Shown here one piece after another: positions 8,634 through 16,612 of a stretch of DNA of 31,048 nucleotides (its first letter is position 1; each line of letters begins with the position of its first letter). A program made the translations under genes and the position numbers. Origin of the DNA: JBHIEE01 sp046760445 (GTDB lineage Bacteria; Acidobacteriota; Aminicenantia; JdFR-78); contig JBHIEE010000020.1 in NCBI GenBank assembly GCA_046760445.1, positions 1 through 31,048 of the forward strand, given 5' to 3'. The notes under the pieces were generated by a model, which did no database searches, was not told the DNA's origin, and saw nothing but the letters and a program-made list of their open reading frames with translations.

Positions 8634-10684
8634 TTTTCACCTTTTAAGGAGGTTACTAATTTTTTAATCTGTTCCTGTTTAGGTTCAATTTCAAGTGATT
8701 TTTCCCAGGCTTCTAATGCTTCCTTTTTGTTACCAATTGACCAATTGCAATAGCCAATAGCATTGAGGACTTCCAGATTAGTTCCGTAATGGGACAGGTA
8801 TTGTTTGTAATAAGTTATTGCCTCCTCAAATTGATTTAGTTTTTGACAGGCTTGTCCTAAAAGTTTTAAAAATCGGTAGTCTTTTTGAGGGTTTTTTAAA
8901 AAAGGCGATAATATCTTTTTTAGTTCCTCAAATTTTCCTGAAGTGAAAAGGGTTCTGCTCAGACCTTCGGCAAATTTTAAAGAATCAGGTCTCTTTTGAT
9001 AAGCTCTTTCCAGGAAAACTTTAGCCCTTTCATAATTTCCTTGATTGAAATATTGTCCTCCTAAAATATAATCAATTAAGGGATTGTTTGAGGAAGGAGC
9101 TAATTCCGAATAGATGAACGGTCGAGGGATGGATACTAAAGGAGAAATAAAAAAATAGGCCTGTTCAAAAAGGATTTCTTTGTTTTCTTTTGAAAGAACA
9201 CTTACTTTCACCCGATATTGGGCAGGAGGAAAATTTTCAAGAGAAAATTCCTCTAAGAATTGGCCTTTTTGAGGGTATGTTTTAATCTCTTTTACTTTTC
9301 TTAAAAATTCTTGATCTCCTTTATAAAATATGAATTGAAGACGACCATTTTCTCTTATTTCCTCACTTATCCCGGGAATTTGGAAAAAGATAAATAATTT
9401 ATCGTGGACAGAAAAATCGTTTCTTGGAGAAGGATAAAGCTGAATATCTCCAACTTTAAAAGGTTTATTTGACAGAGGCGAGGAAACATTTTTAGCATGA
9501 TGAGTCAGAATCAAAGGTGTCATTTCTCTAAGAGATTGAAAGTAAGGGATAATTAAATCTCTCTCAATTGAGGTAAATTCTTTGGAAACGGTGTTTTTAA
9601 GAAGAAGATTGAACTTATAATTTCCTTCAATGAGAGGAAACATATCCTGGAGGCTGAAAGGTTTGGATTGAATATTTTTAAGTTGTTCTTCATCAAATTT
9701 GATAGGAATAGATTTAGTAAATTGGTAAATCGTTTTTCCTTTTAGATCTGTTACTTTCCCTGAAATTTCTAAAGAGGTGTAATATTTATCGTTAAAAAAG
9801 TTGACCGAAAGTCTTTTTGGTTCAATGAGATAATGAACAAAGCAAATCCCTGATTTATCTCTAATAATTGAAACTAAATGGTCATTATCAATGTAATTAG
9901 CCGTGTATTCAACATCAACTATATCTTTATATTTTAAAAGCTTCTCAGCATATTGGTCTTTCACTGCTTTCTGGGGTTTTGTGTTTATGTTTCCCAATAG
10001 AATTTCTGAAGCTATAGAGGGGGAGGAAATATGATAGGATTCTCCTGGAAGGAGAGTAAGAGAAACCTGGGCCAATTGTGGCCGGATTTTTTTTAATTCG
10101 TAAAAAGCACTTAAATAATCTGTGGTGTCGCCCGAATAATGGATCAGTAGGTTTTGAGGTCCATCTTTTAATGGGCTGTAGAGTTCATAATCTCCAGATC
10201 CATATTTCTTGAAAAATACAACATTAAAAGAATCGGGAAGACCATATTTACTCATTCCCTGATAAAACCAGACCACTGTCGGGTAGACCTCGGTCTCGTT
10301 TTCATATCTTTCAATAGATTTGGGTTTCCCCAATATGATATGAATTCGCCCCATATCAGTTCTCCAACCCACGGTTGGAGTGCCTCGTCCGAGCCACTTG
10401 TTTGCATAGGCAATTCGCTGATAATGTTCTTTCTTAAATTCATTCTCAGGGGTACTGGGTTCAGGATCACGATGCTTCCAGAAAGCTTCAATGAACAAAT
10501 CTCTTTCTCTATCTGTTTCAAGTTGGAGAAAAACTTCTTTTTCCTTAGGGGTAATAATATAGACTACTTCTTCTTCAAGCCATTTTTGGTATTTTGGAGG
10601 AAGATTTTTTATTTCTTTTTTTCCTGGAAGTAAATAGCCTGAAAACACAAAAAGAATGAAAAGGGAGCAGAATATTTTTTTCAT
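8630..10684 (-). CDS. GWxTD-domain protein with C-terminal TPR repeats
   Basis: A 684-aa exported protein. I chose the ATG at 10684 because AAGGAGG lies nine bases upstream and the protein then begins with a signal peptide (MKKIFCSLFILFVFSGYLLPG); the frame is open for 25 more codons upstream, to 10759. The GWxTD domain (about residues 30-195) carries VVYIITPKEKEVFLQLE, FWKHRDPEPSTPENEFKKEHY and a canonical GWRTDMGRIHIILGKP (106-121). A long beta-rich middle region is followed by TPRs (about 545-680: YFNQGNYERAKVFLERAYQ, EEAITYYKQYLSHYG, KKEALEAWEKSLEIEP). It is translationally coupled to the second GWxTD gene. Function is not established; the domain pairing suggests an envelope-located scaffold. 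Confidence 0.9.
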   Translation of the reverse strand: MKKIFCSLFILFVFSGYLLPGKKEIKNLPPKYQKWLEEEVVYIITPKEKEVFLQLETDRERDLFIEAFWKHRDPEPSTPENEFKKEHYQRIAYANKWLGRGTPTVGWRTDMGRIHIILGKPKSIERYENETEVYPTVVWFYQGMSKYGLPDSFNVVFFKKYGSGDYELYSPLKDGPQNLLIHYSGDTTDYLSAFYELKKIRPQLAQVSLTLLPGESYHISSPSIASEILLGNINTKPQKAVKDQYAEKLLKYKDIVDVEYTANYIDNDHLVSIIRDKSGICFVHYLIEPKRLSVNFFNDKYYTSLEISGKVTDLKGKTIYQFTKSIPIKFDEEQLKNIQSKPFSLQDMFPLIEGNYKFNLLLKNTVSKEFTSIERDLIIPYFQSLREMTPLILTHHAKNVSSPLSNKPFKVGDIQLYPSPRNDFSVHDKLFIFFQIPGISEEIRENGRLQFIFYKGDQEFLRKVKEIKTYPQKGQFLEEFSLENFPPAQYRVKVSVLSKENKEILFEQAYFFISPLVSIPRPFIYSELAPSSNNPLIDYILGGQYFNQGNYERAKVFLERAYQKRPDSLKFAEGLSRTLFTSGKFEELKKILSPFLKNPQKDYRFLKLLGQACQKLNQFEEAITYYKQYLSHYGTNLEVLNAIGYCNWSIGNKKEALEAWEKSLEIEPKQEQIKKLVTSLKGEK

Positions 10685-10796
10685 TATGAGTTTCCTCCTT
10701 CTATTCATCAGAGACAAGTTTAGTTTACTATTAGGTGATACTTTTTGCAAGTTTGACAAGGTTGTTAAAACAGACTCTACATTATGTATGCTGACT

Positions 10797-12731
10797 TTAC
10801 TTGAAGATTATCTTACGGAGTTTCTCAGCTAAGACTGGATCAAGAGTTCTAAGGATTTTATATTGTTCATTAGCACTGAAACGGTCTTTAAGAACAAAAT
10901 AGGTAATGGCCAGATTGTAGTGAGCTAAGGTAAAATTTGGGTTTAATTCGGCCGCTCGCTGTAAAGGTTTCAGGGCTGCTTCATATTGCTTTAACTGAAG
11001 GTAAGCAGCTCCAAGATTATAATAACCATCCGGGTTGTCTGGTTGCAACTCAAGGAATTTGTTAAAAGCCTGAATAGCCTCTTCAAATTGAGCTAATTTG
11101 AAATGTATTAAGCCAATATTGTAATAAGCTGGTCCATAATTAGGATCTAAAGCAGTAGTTTGATTAAAAATCTCGAGGGCTTTCTGATAATCTTTTAGTT
11201 TAAAATATTCTATTCCCAGATTATAATAATTTCCTGCCTTATCAGGATTCTGTTGAATCATCTGCTGACCAACTTCAATCGCTTTTTGATATTCTCCTGC
11301 TTTGTCATATACTCTGAATATCAGATTATAATATTTATCTGTCTCCTTCGGGTTCAATTTAATCAGGTTTTGATAAGTCTCAACTGCTTTCTCATATTGT
11401 CCAGCCATATCATAAGCGTAGGCTAAATTATAATTAACTCTTGTATCACTGGGATTGGTTTTGATTACTTCCTGAAAGGCTAAAACTGCCTTGTTATATT
11501 GCTTTAACTTAAGATAAACTTCGCCCAGTCTATTGTAACCGGTCCAAGCTGGCCCAGGATTTACTTCAATGAACTTTTGGTAAATTTCAGCAGCTGTTTC
11601 ATAACGGCCTGTTTGCTCATAAGATAGGGCTAAATTATAGTAAGCATCAGGAAATTCTGGATTAATTTTAGTACATTGAGCTAAAGGAGGTATTGCTTTT
11701 TCATATTGATTTAATTTTAAGTAGACCATCCCCAAGCCAAAGTAAGCCTTATAATTACTTGGATTCAGCTTAGATGCTTCCTGATAGGCATTCAGAGCTT
11801 TTTCATTTTCTCCTGCGCGGCTATAAAGGAAGCCCAATTGAAAGTAAGCATCACTATTTTCGGGTTTAAGACTAATTGTTTTCTCAAAACACTGAATTGC
11901 TTCAAGACGCTGCTCACCGATAATATGAGCTATCCCTTTCAGGTAAAAACCTTCACTTGTAGTAAAAAAATCATCCTCAGTTATTTTACTTAAAGCTTTA
12001 GCCTTTTGCTCTCCAACTAATTTAGAGGCATAAGATGCAGGAATAACTAAATTTAAATTTTCAAGAATGTAAATGGCAATACCAATAACTTTCCCTTGAG
12101 AATCAAAAATGGGATTGCCGCTCATTTCTTTAAAAATAGAGAGATTGGTTTGAAAAATTTTTGTCTGGCTGGTGAAATTTCTAACATTAGTTATTGCTCC
12201 CTCAGAGACAGTTTCTTCATCCACCACAAAAATCACCTTATCTCCAATGTTCATTTCATCCGTAAGAGACAAAGGAGCAACCGGCAGTTTCTTCTTGCCT
12301 TCCTTTAGCTTTAAAACAGCTAAGTTAAATTCTCTATTTATTCCAATTACACCTGCTACCTGAAAATCTCTTTTTTTAACCCTTTTCTTTTTCTCTTTTT
12401 CGGTTCGAACATAACTTGGATGAAAAACATTAACCCAATCAACCTTTTTCCATTCTTTTCTTTCCACTAATTCAACCTTAGCTGATTTAGCTTTAATTAA
12501 AAGGTGGTAATTGGTTAAAACCAATCCATCTTCCGAGATAATTACACCTTTTCCTCGGTTAATTTCTTTATTATTAGTATCATAACTAATAACTGAAATA
12601 ACGGCTTTACTGCTTTTTTGGAGAGAAGTGGCTATTTCTTCTCCTTGGAGATAATTAAAAAGCCCAAATAAAATAACTATTAAGGTCAAGAGTTGGGAAA
12701 ATTGATTTTTTTTCTTCACTTTTTCTTGCAA
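10797..12731 (-). CDS. Trypsin-like (HtrA-type) protease domain, degenerate, fused to about eleven TPRs
   Basis: A 644-aa exported or membrane-anchored protein. After a hydrophobic N-terminus (LLTLIVILFGLFNYL), residues 35-240 form a trypsin-like fold of the HtrA type: GKGVIISEDGLVLTNYHLL holds the histidine (H76), NLAVLKL holds the site where HtrA enzymes have aspartate (here N136), and EMSGNPIFD holds the serine (S204) without the usual GN before it. The triad is thus His-Asn-Ser and activity is doubtful. Residues about 262-640 contain eleven consecutive 34-residue TPRs. The start is TTG at 12731 with AAAGGA upstream. It is the first gene of the minus-strand set, 112 bases upstream of the GWxTD-TPR gene. 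Likely a binding scaffold or sensor; a weak protease cannot be excluded. Confidence 0.88.
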   Translation of the reverse strand: MQEKVKKKNQFSQLLTLIVILFGLFNYLQGEEIATSLQKSSKAVISVISYDTNNKEINRGKGVIISEDGLVLTNYHLLIKAKSAKVELVERKEWKKVDWVNVFHPSYVRTEKEKKKRVKKRDFQVAGVIGINREFNLAVLKLKEGKKKLPVAPLSLTDEMNIGDKVIFVVDEETVSEGAITNVRNFTSQTKIFQTNLSIFKEMSGNPIFDSQGKVIGIAIYILENLNLVIPASYASKLVGEQKAKALSKITEDDFFTTSEGFYLKGIAHIIGEQRLEAIQCFEKTISLKPENSDAYFQLGFLYSRAGENEKALNAYQEASKLNPSNYKAYFGLGMVYLKLNQYEKAIPPLAQCTKINPEFPDAYYNLALSYEQTGRYETAAEIYQKFIEVNPGPAWTGYNRLGEVYLKLKQYNKAVLAFQEVIKTNPSDTRVNYNLAYAYDMAGQYEKAVETYQNLIKLNPKETDKYYNLIFRVYDKAGEYQKAIEVGQQMIQQNPDKAGNYYNLGIEYFKLKDYQKALEIFNQTTALDPNYGPAYYNIGLIHFKLAQFEEAIQAFNKFLELQPDNPDGYYNLGAAYLQLKQYEAALKPLQRAAELNPNFTLAHYNLAITYFVLKDRFSANEQYKILRTLDPVLAEKLRKIIFK

Positions 12732-12756
12732 TTTTTTAATCCTTTATTTTGGTTAT

Positions 12757-12785
12757 TTTTTAACATAAAAAAAATTTAATGTCAA
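12757..12785 (-). promoter_or_regulatory. Candidate promoter for the protease-TPR/GWxTD operon
   Basis: Read on the minus strand, a perfect TTGACA (12785-12780) is followed after 17 bases by TAAAAA (12762-12757), a four-of-six match to the -10 consensus. It lies 26 bases upstream of the TTG start. The -10 is weak and lies in A/T-rich sequence, so only the -35 is convincing. Confidence 0.4.
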
Positions 12786-12849
12786 AGCAAAAAAGCGAGT
12801 TTTTTAGGTTTATTATATAAGGGAATATTACTTTCTAATTTTCGTGCTG

Positions 12850-12878
12850 TTGACAATCATAGGAATTTAGTTTATTTT
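12850..12878 (+). promoter_or_regulatory. Promoter for the DUF948/YtxH/enolase operon
   Basis: A perfect TTGACA (12850-12855) is followed after 17 bases by TATTTT (12873-12878). The predicted start near 12885 is only about three bases before the ATG at 12888, and no Shine-Dalgarno sequence is present, so the first gene may be read from a leaderless message. Confidence 0.5.
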
Positions 12879-12887
12879 TTAAATACC

Positions 12888-13256
12888 ATGAACTTAACCC
12901 TAATTGAATTTTTATTATTGATTATTACTCTGGCAATAGTTGGATTTATTGCTTATTTAATTCCAGCTATCCGCCAGATAAAGGATACAGCTAAAAGAGG
13001 AGAGGAAACTTTAATTGAACTAAGAGAGTTAATTTCTAACTTGCGAGACACCGAAAGATTAGTTAAAGCTCAAATTGAAGGGGTAGAAGAATTGATTACT
13101 TCTTCAAAAGAAGCTCTCTCTAATATTTCGGAGACAGCTTGGTTTATTTCCAAGAAAATGTTAAAGCCCTCAACTCGATACATTGCCTTCTTGTTTCCTT
13201 TACTCAAAGCTGGATGGCAATTATATAAAAAAAGAAAAAAAGGAGGACAAAAATGA
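12888..13256 (+). CDS. DUF948-like small membrane protein
   Basis: A 122-aa protein with one N-terminal transmembrane segment (residues 5-27, LIEFLLLIITLAIVGFIAYLIP), then a long amphipathic/coiled-coil helix (DTAKRGEETLIELRELISNLRDTERLVKAQIEGVEELI) and a second hydrophobic stretch (about 101-113) before a very basic tail (KKRKKGG). The layout matches DUF948 (PF06103) proteins, small single-span proteins often found next to YtxH genes, as here. The stop overlaps the YtxH start by four bases (ATGA). There is no ribosome binding site before the ATG, in line with a leaderless message. Function unknown; an envelope stress or cell-surface role is often supposed for this pair. Confidence 0.78.
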   Translation: MNLTLIEFLLLIITLAIVGFIAYLIPAIRQIKDTAKRGEETLIELRELISNLRDTERLVKAQIEGVEELITSSKEALSNISETAWFISKKMLKPSTRYIAFLFPLLKAGWQLYKKRKKGGQK

Positions 13257-13561
13257 GCGATAATAAAGATTCGAAAGTAGTGGAAACAACTTTGGCCTTT
13301 CTTTTAGGAGCAGTAACTGGAGCAGTGCTGGGACTTCTTTTTGCTCCTGCTAGTGGTAGGGAGACACGAGAGAAACTTCAGCTCACAGCTACCAAGGCAG
13401 GAGAAAAAGCTAAAGAGGGGTATAGTAAAATTGCCCAAGAAGCAGAAAAAGGAGTAAAAGTTATAAAACAAAAGACCCAGGAAGGATTAGAAACAATAAA
13501 AGAATATGTTGAAAAGAAAAAACCGACAAAGGCTGAGAAGAAAGAGATAAAGAAAAAGTAA
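13253..13561 (+). CDS. YtxH-domain protein
   Basis: A 102-aa protein with the YtxH (PF12732) signature: an N-terminal glycine-rich hydrophobic helix (residues 13-34, LAFLLGAVTGAVLGLLFAP) directly followed by ASGRETREKLQ. The rest is a lysine/glutamate-rich helix (GEKAKEGYSKIAQEAEKGVKVIKQK) ending in a highly basic tail. A strong AAAAAGGAGG ribosome binding site lies inside the end of the DUF948-like gene, and the two genes overlap by four bases. Members of this family are stress-associated in Firmicutes; the function here is unknown. The 90-base gap to enolase contains no terminator, so read-through into the enolase gene is likely. Confidence 0.88.
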   Translation: MSDNKDSKVVETTLAFLLGAVTGAVLGLLFAPASGRETREKLQLTATKAGEKAKEGYSKIAQEAEKGVKVIKQKTQEGLETIKEYVEKKKPTKAEKKEIKKK

Positions 13562-13651
13562 ATTCTTAAGAGCAGTTTTTTTGTTGATAATAAACATAAG
13601 AAAGAAGGGTTCAATTGAAGTGTAGTTAAATTCCTGAGAAGGAGAAGAAAG

Positions 13652-14941
13652 TTGCGCATCAAGGACATTAGGGCAAGAGAAATTCTTGATTCACGAGGAA
13701 ACCCCACCATCCAGACCGAAGTTGAGCTTGAATCAGGAATAATTGGTCAGGCATCAATTCCTTCTGGGGCTTCAACCGGGAAATATGAAGCATTAGAGTT
13801 AAGGGATAAAGATGAGAAGAGATATTTAGGAAAAGGTGTATTAAAAGCAGTGAGCAATGTGAATGAAATTATTGCTCCTCGATTAAAAGGGATGAAGGCG
13901 GCCCATCAACGAGCCATTGATCAATCAATGATAGAGTTAGATGGCACTAAGAACAAACAAAAGTTAGGAGCGAATGCTATTCTTTCGGTATCTTTAGCCG
14001 TGGCTAAAGCTGGGGCTCTTTCAATGGGAATGCCTCTTTATCGCTATCTGGGAGGGATTAATGCTTGTCAACTTCCTGTCCCCCTGATTAATATTTTAAA
14101 TGGAGGTTCTCACGCTGACAATAATGTTGATATTCAAGAGTTTATGATTGTTCCGGTTAGAGTTCAAAGTTTTAGAGAAGCAGTAAGAATCAGTACCGAA
14201 GTTTTTCACAATTTAAAAATCCTTTTAAAGAAAAACGGATTAGGTACTGCAGTAGGTGATGAAGGTGGATTTGCTCCTAATTTGAAATCAAATGAGCAGG
14301 CAATTGAGTTTATTTTAGAAAGTATTATTCGGGCAGGTTATACTCCTGGCAATCAAATTTATTTGGCTTTGGATGTGGCTGCTTCTGAATTATTTGAAAA
14401 TGGAAAATATTTTTTTAAAAAATCCGATGGCTCGGAAAAAAGTTCAGAGAAACTAATTGAATTTTATACTACTTTGATTGATAAATATCCCGTTATTTCG
14501 ATTGAAGATGGTTTGGCTGAGGATGACTGGGCAGGATGGGAAAAATTAACCCGAGCTCTCAGTACAAGAATACAGCTGGTTGGTGATGATATTTTTGTTA
14601 CTAATCCCGAAAAATTAGACCAGGGAATAAAAAGAAAAATAGCAAATTCCATTTTGATTAAATTGAATCAAATTGGTACCTTAACAGAAACGATTGATAC
14701 TATTGAAATGGCTAAAAAAGCGAGCTATACTACTATTATTTCTCATCGATCAGGTGAAACAGAGGACACTTTTATTGCTGATGCAGCGGTTGGATTAAAT
14801 ACCGGACAGATAAAAACAGGTTCCTTAAGTCGAAGTGAAAGAGTGGCTAAATATAACCGCCTCCTTAAAATAGAAGAGATGCTTGGAGGAGGGGCTTTTT
14901 ATGCTGGGAGCTCAGCCTTCTCAGATTTTATTCAGAAGTAA
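13652..14941 (+). CDS. eno: Enolase (phosphopyruvate hydratase)
   Basis: Enolase interconverts 2-phosphoglycerate and phosphoenolpyruvate in glycolysis and gluconeogenesis in the cytoplasm. The 429-aa protein is full length and starts at the conserved IRAREILDSRGNPT. The expected active-site elements are present: GGSHADNNVDIQEFM (151-165), GDEGGFAP (202-209), the Mg2+ ligands D241, E285 and D312, the catalytic lysine K337 in SILIKLNQIGT, and SHRSGETEDT (364-373). The start codon is TTG at 13652 with AAGGAG seven bases upstream; no ATG fits the conserved N-terminus. The stop overlaps the start of the mutase gene by one base (TAATG), which is an unusual partner for enolase and suggests coupled expression. 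Confidence 0.98.
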   Translation: MRIKDIRAREILDSRGNPTIQTEVELESGIIGQASIPSGASTGKYEALELRDKDEKRYLGKGVLKAVSNVNEIIAPRLKGMKAAHQRAIDQSMIELDGTKNKQKLGANAILSVSLAVAKAGALSMGMPLYRYLGGINACQLPVPLINILNGGSHADNNVDIQEFMIVPVRVQSFREAVRISTEVFHNLKILLKKNGLGTAVGDEGGFAPNLKSNEQAIEFILESIIRAGYTPGNQIYLALDVAASELFENGKYFFKKSDGSEKSSEKLIEFYTTLIDKYPVISIEDGLAEDDWAGWEKLTRALSTRIQLVGDDIFVTNPEKLDQGIKRKIANSILIKLNQIGTLTETIDTIEMAKKASYTTIISHRSGETEDTFIADAAVGLNTGQIKTGSLSRSERVAKYNRLLKIEEMLGGGAFYAGSSAFSDFIQK

Positions 14942-16599
14942 TGAGCAATCAGAATAAAGAGAAATGGGAAAAGGAAGTCTTAGCTCCTTCCTTAAAAAAA
15001 CAAAAAGAAAAAAAAGAGAAATTCATTACTTCTTCTCACATTGAAATAAAAAGGCTTTATACTCAGGAAGATATTCCTGATTTTAACTACCACTTCGATC
15101 TCGGTTATCCAGGCTCTTATCCCTATACCCGAGGAGTCCAGGCAACAATGTACCGAGGGAAATTGTGGACTATGCGTCAGTATGCTGGGTTTGCGACAGC
15201 CAAGGAGTCAAATAGAAGATATAAATATTTACTTTCTCAAGGTCAAACAGGATTAAGTGTTGCTTTTGATCTACCGACTCAAATAGGACTTGATTCTGAT
15301 AATCCCCAGGCTAAAGGAGAGATTGGAAAAGTGGGGGTAGCTATTGATTCTTTAGAGGATATGGAGATTTTGTTTAACGATATACCCTTGGATAAAGTTA
15401 GTGTCTCCATGACAATTAACGCCACAGCAGCAATTATTTTGTCAATGTATTTAGTGGTTGCTGAGAAAAAAGGAATAGCTTGGACAAAGCTCTCCGGGAC
15501 AATCCAGAATGACATTTTAAAAGAATATATTGCCCGAGGAACTTATATCTACTCTCCTCAGCCCTCTTTAAAATTAATGATTGATATATTCTCTTTTTGC
15601 CAAAAACATGTTCCTTTATGGAATATAATTAGTATTAGTGGCTATCATATTCGAGAAGCAGGTGCCAGTGCTGTTCAGGAATTAGCTTTTACTTTAGCCA
15701 ATGCGATCACTTATGTCGAAGAAGCAGTTAAAGCTGGCTTAGGGGTAGATTCTTTTGCTCCTCGCCTTTCTTTCTTTTTTTCTGCTCATAATAATTTTTT
15801 TGAAGAAATTGCTAAGTTCAGAGCAGCCAGGAGAATCTGGGCTAAAATTATGAAGGGAAAATTTAAAGCTAAAAATCCTAATTCTTGGAAACTTAGATTT
15901 CATACCCAAACAAGTGGTGTGACTTTAACTGCTCAGCAGCCAGAAAATAATATAATTAGAGTTACTTTACAGGCCTTAGCAGCTGTTTTAGGGGGGACTC
16001 AGTCTCTCCATACCAATTCTCGAGATGAAGCCCTTGCCTTACCTTCAGAAGAGTCAACCCAAATTGCTCTCAGAACCCAACAGATTATTGCTTATGAAAG
16101 TGGAGTGGCTGATACAGTTGATCCCTTAGGAGGAGCTTATTTTATTGAAAGTTTGACTAATGAAATAGAGGAAAGAGTCTGGGAATATTTTAAAAAAATT
16201 GAACAAATAGGGGGAATGAAAAAAGCAATTGAATTAGGTTATATTCAAAAAGAGATTCAGGAAAGTGCTTATACTTATCAAAAGAAAATAGAAAGAAAAG
16301 AAGAGGTTGTTATTGGGTTAAATGAATATAAATTAGCCAATGAAAAGATAAATTTTGAGTTGTATCAGGTGCCCAAAGAAATAGAAGAAGCTCAAAAGCA
16401 GAGACTAATTGAGTTGAAGAAAAGAAGGAATAATCCTCAAGTGCAAAAAACTTTGGATCAGCTTAAAAAGGTAGCCTTAGCCAATCAAAATTTAATACCA
16501 TTTATTATAGAGGCTGTTAGAGCTTATGCTACCTTAGGAGAAATTTCAGATAAGTTAAAAGAAGTTTTTGGAAGTTACCAACAGGTGACGGTTTTTTAA
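14941..16599 (+). CDS. Methylmalonyl-CoA mutase, large (catalytic) subunit without B12-binding domain
   Basis: This adenosylcobalamin-dependent enzyme interconverts (R)-methylmalonyl-CoA and succinyl-CoA in propionate metabolism. The 552-aa protein is the TIM-barrel catalytic part only; a full-length mutase has about 700 residues with a C-terminal cobalamin domain, so the small subunit must be encoded elsewhere. Motifs include PYTRGVQATMYRGKLWTMRQ (61-80), FDLPTQIGLDSDNP, GTIQNDILKEY and ISGYHIREAG. By spacing, Y81, Q189, R199 and H236 match Y89, Q197, R207 and H244 of the Propionibacterium enzyme; Tyr and Arg at the first and third distinguish it from isobutyryl-CoA mutase (Phe, Gln). The Y75 equivalent is Q67. 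The gene overlaps enolase by one base. Specificity is well supported but not proven. Confidence 0.94.
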   Translation: MSNQNKEKWEKEVLAPSLKKQKEKKEKFITSSHIEIKRLYTQEDIPDFNYHFDLGYPGSYPYTRGVQATMYRGKLWTMRQYAGFATAKESNRRYKYLLSQGQTGLSVAFDLPTQIGLDSDNPQAKGEIGKVGVAIDSLEDMEILFNDIPLDKVSVSMTINATAAIILSMYLVVAEKKGIAWTKLSGTIQNDILKEYIARGTYIYSPQPSLKLMIDIFSFCQKHVPLWNIISISGYHIREAGASAVQELAFTLANAITYVEEAVKAGLGVDSFAPRLSFFFSAHNNFFEEIAKFRAARRIWAKIMKGKFKAKNPNSWKLRFHTQTSGVTLTAQQPENNIIRVTLQALAAVLGGTQSLHTNSRDEALALPSEESTQIALRTQQIIAYESGVADTVDPLGGAYFIESLTNEIEERVWEYFKKIEQIGGMKKAIELGYIQKEIQESAYTYQKKIERKEEVVIGLNEYKLANEKINFELYQVPKEIEEAQKQRLIELKKRRNNPQVQKTLDQLKKVALANQNLIPFIIEAVRAYATLGEISDKLKEVFGSYQQVTVF

Positions 16600-16612
16600 A
16601 ACAGGAAGTTAA

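Noticed and set aside
10685..10759. N-terminal extension of the GWxTD-TPR ORF up to 10759.
   Set aside because: AAGGAGG lies nine bases before the ATG at 10684 and the signal peptide starts there, so the extension is unlikely to be translated.
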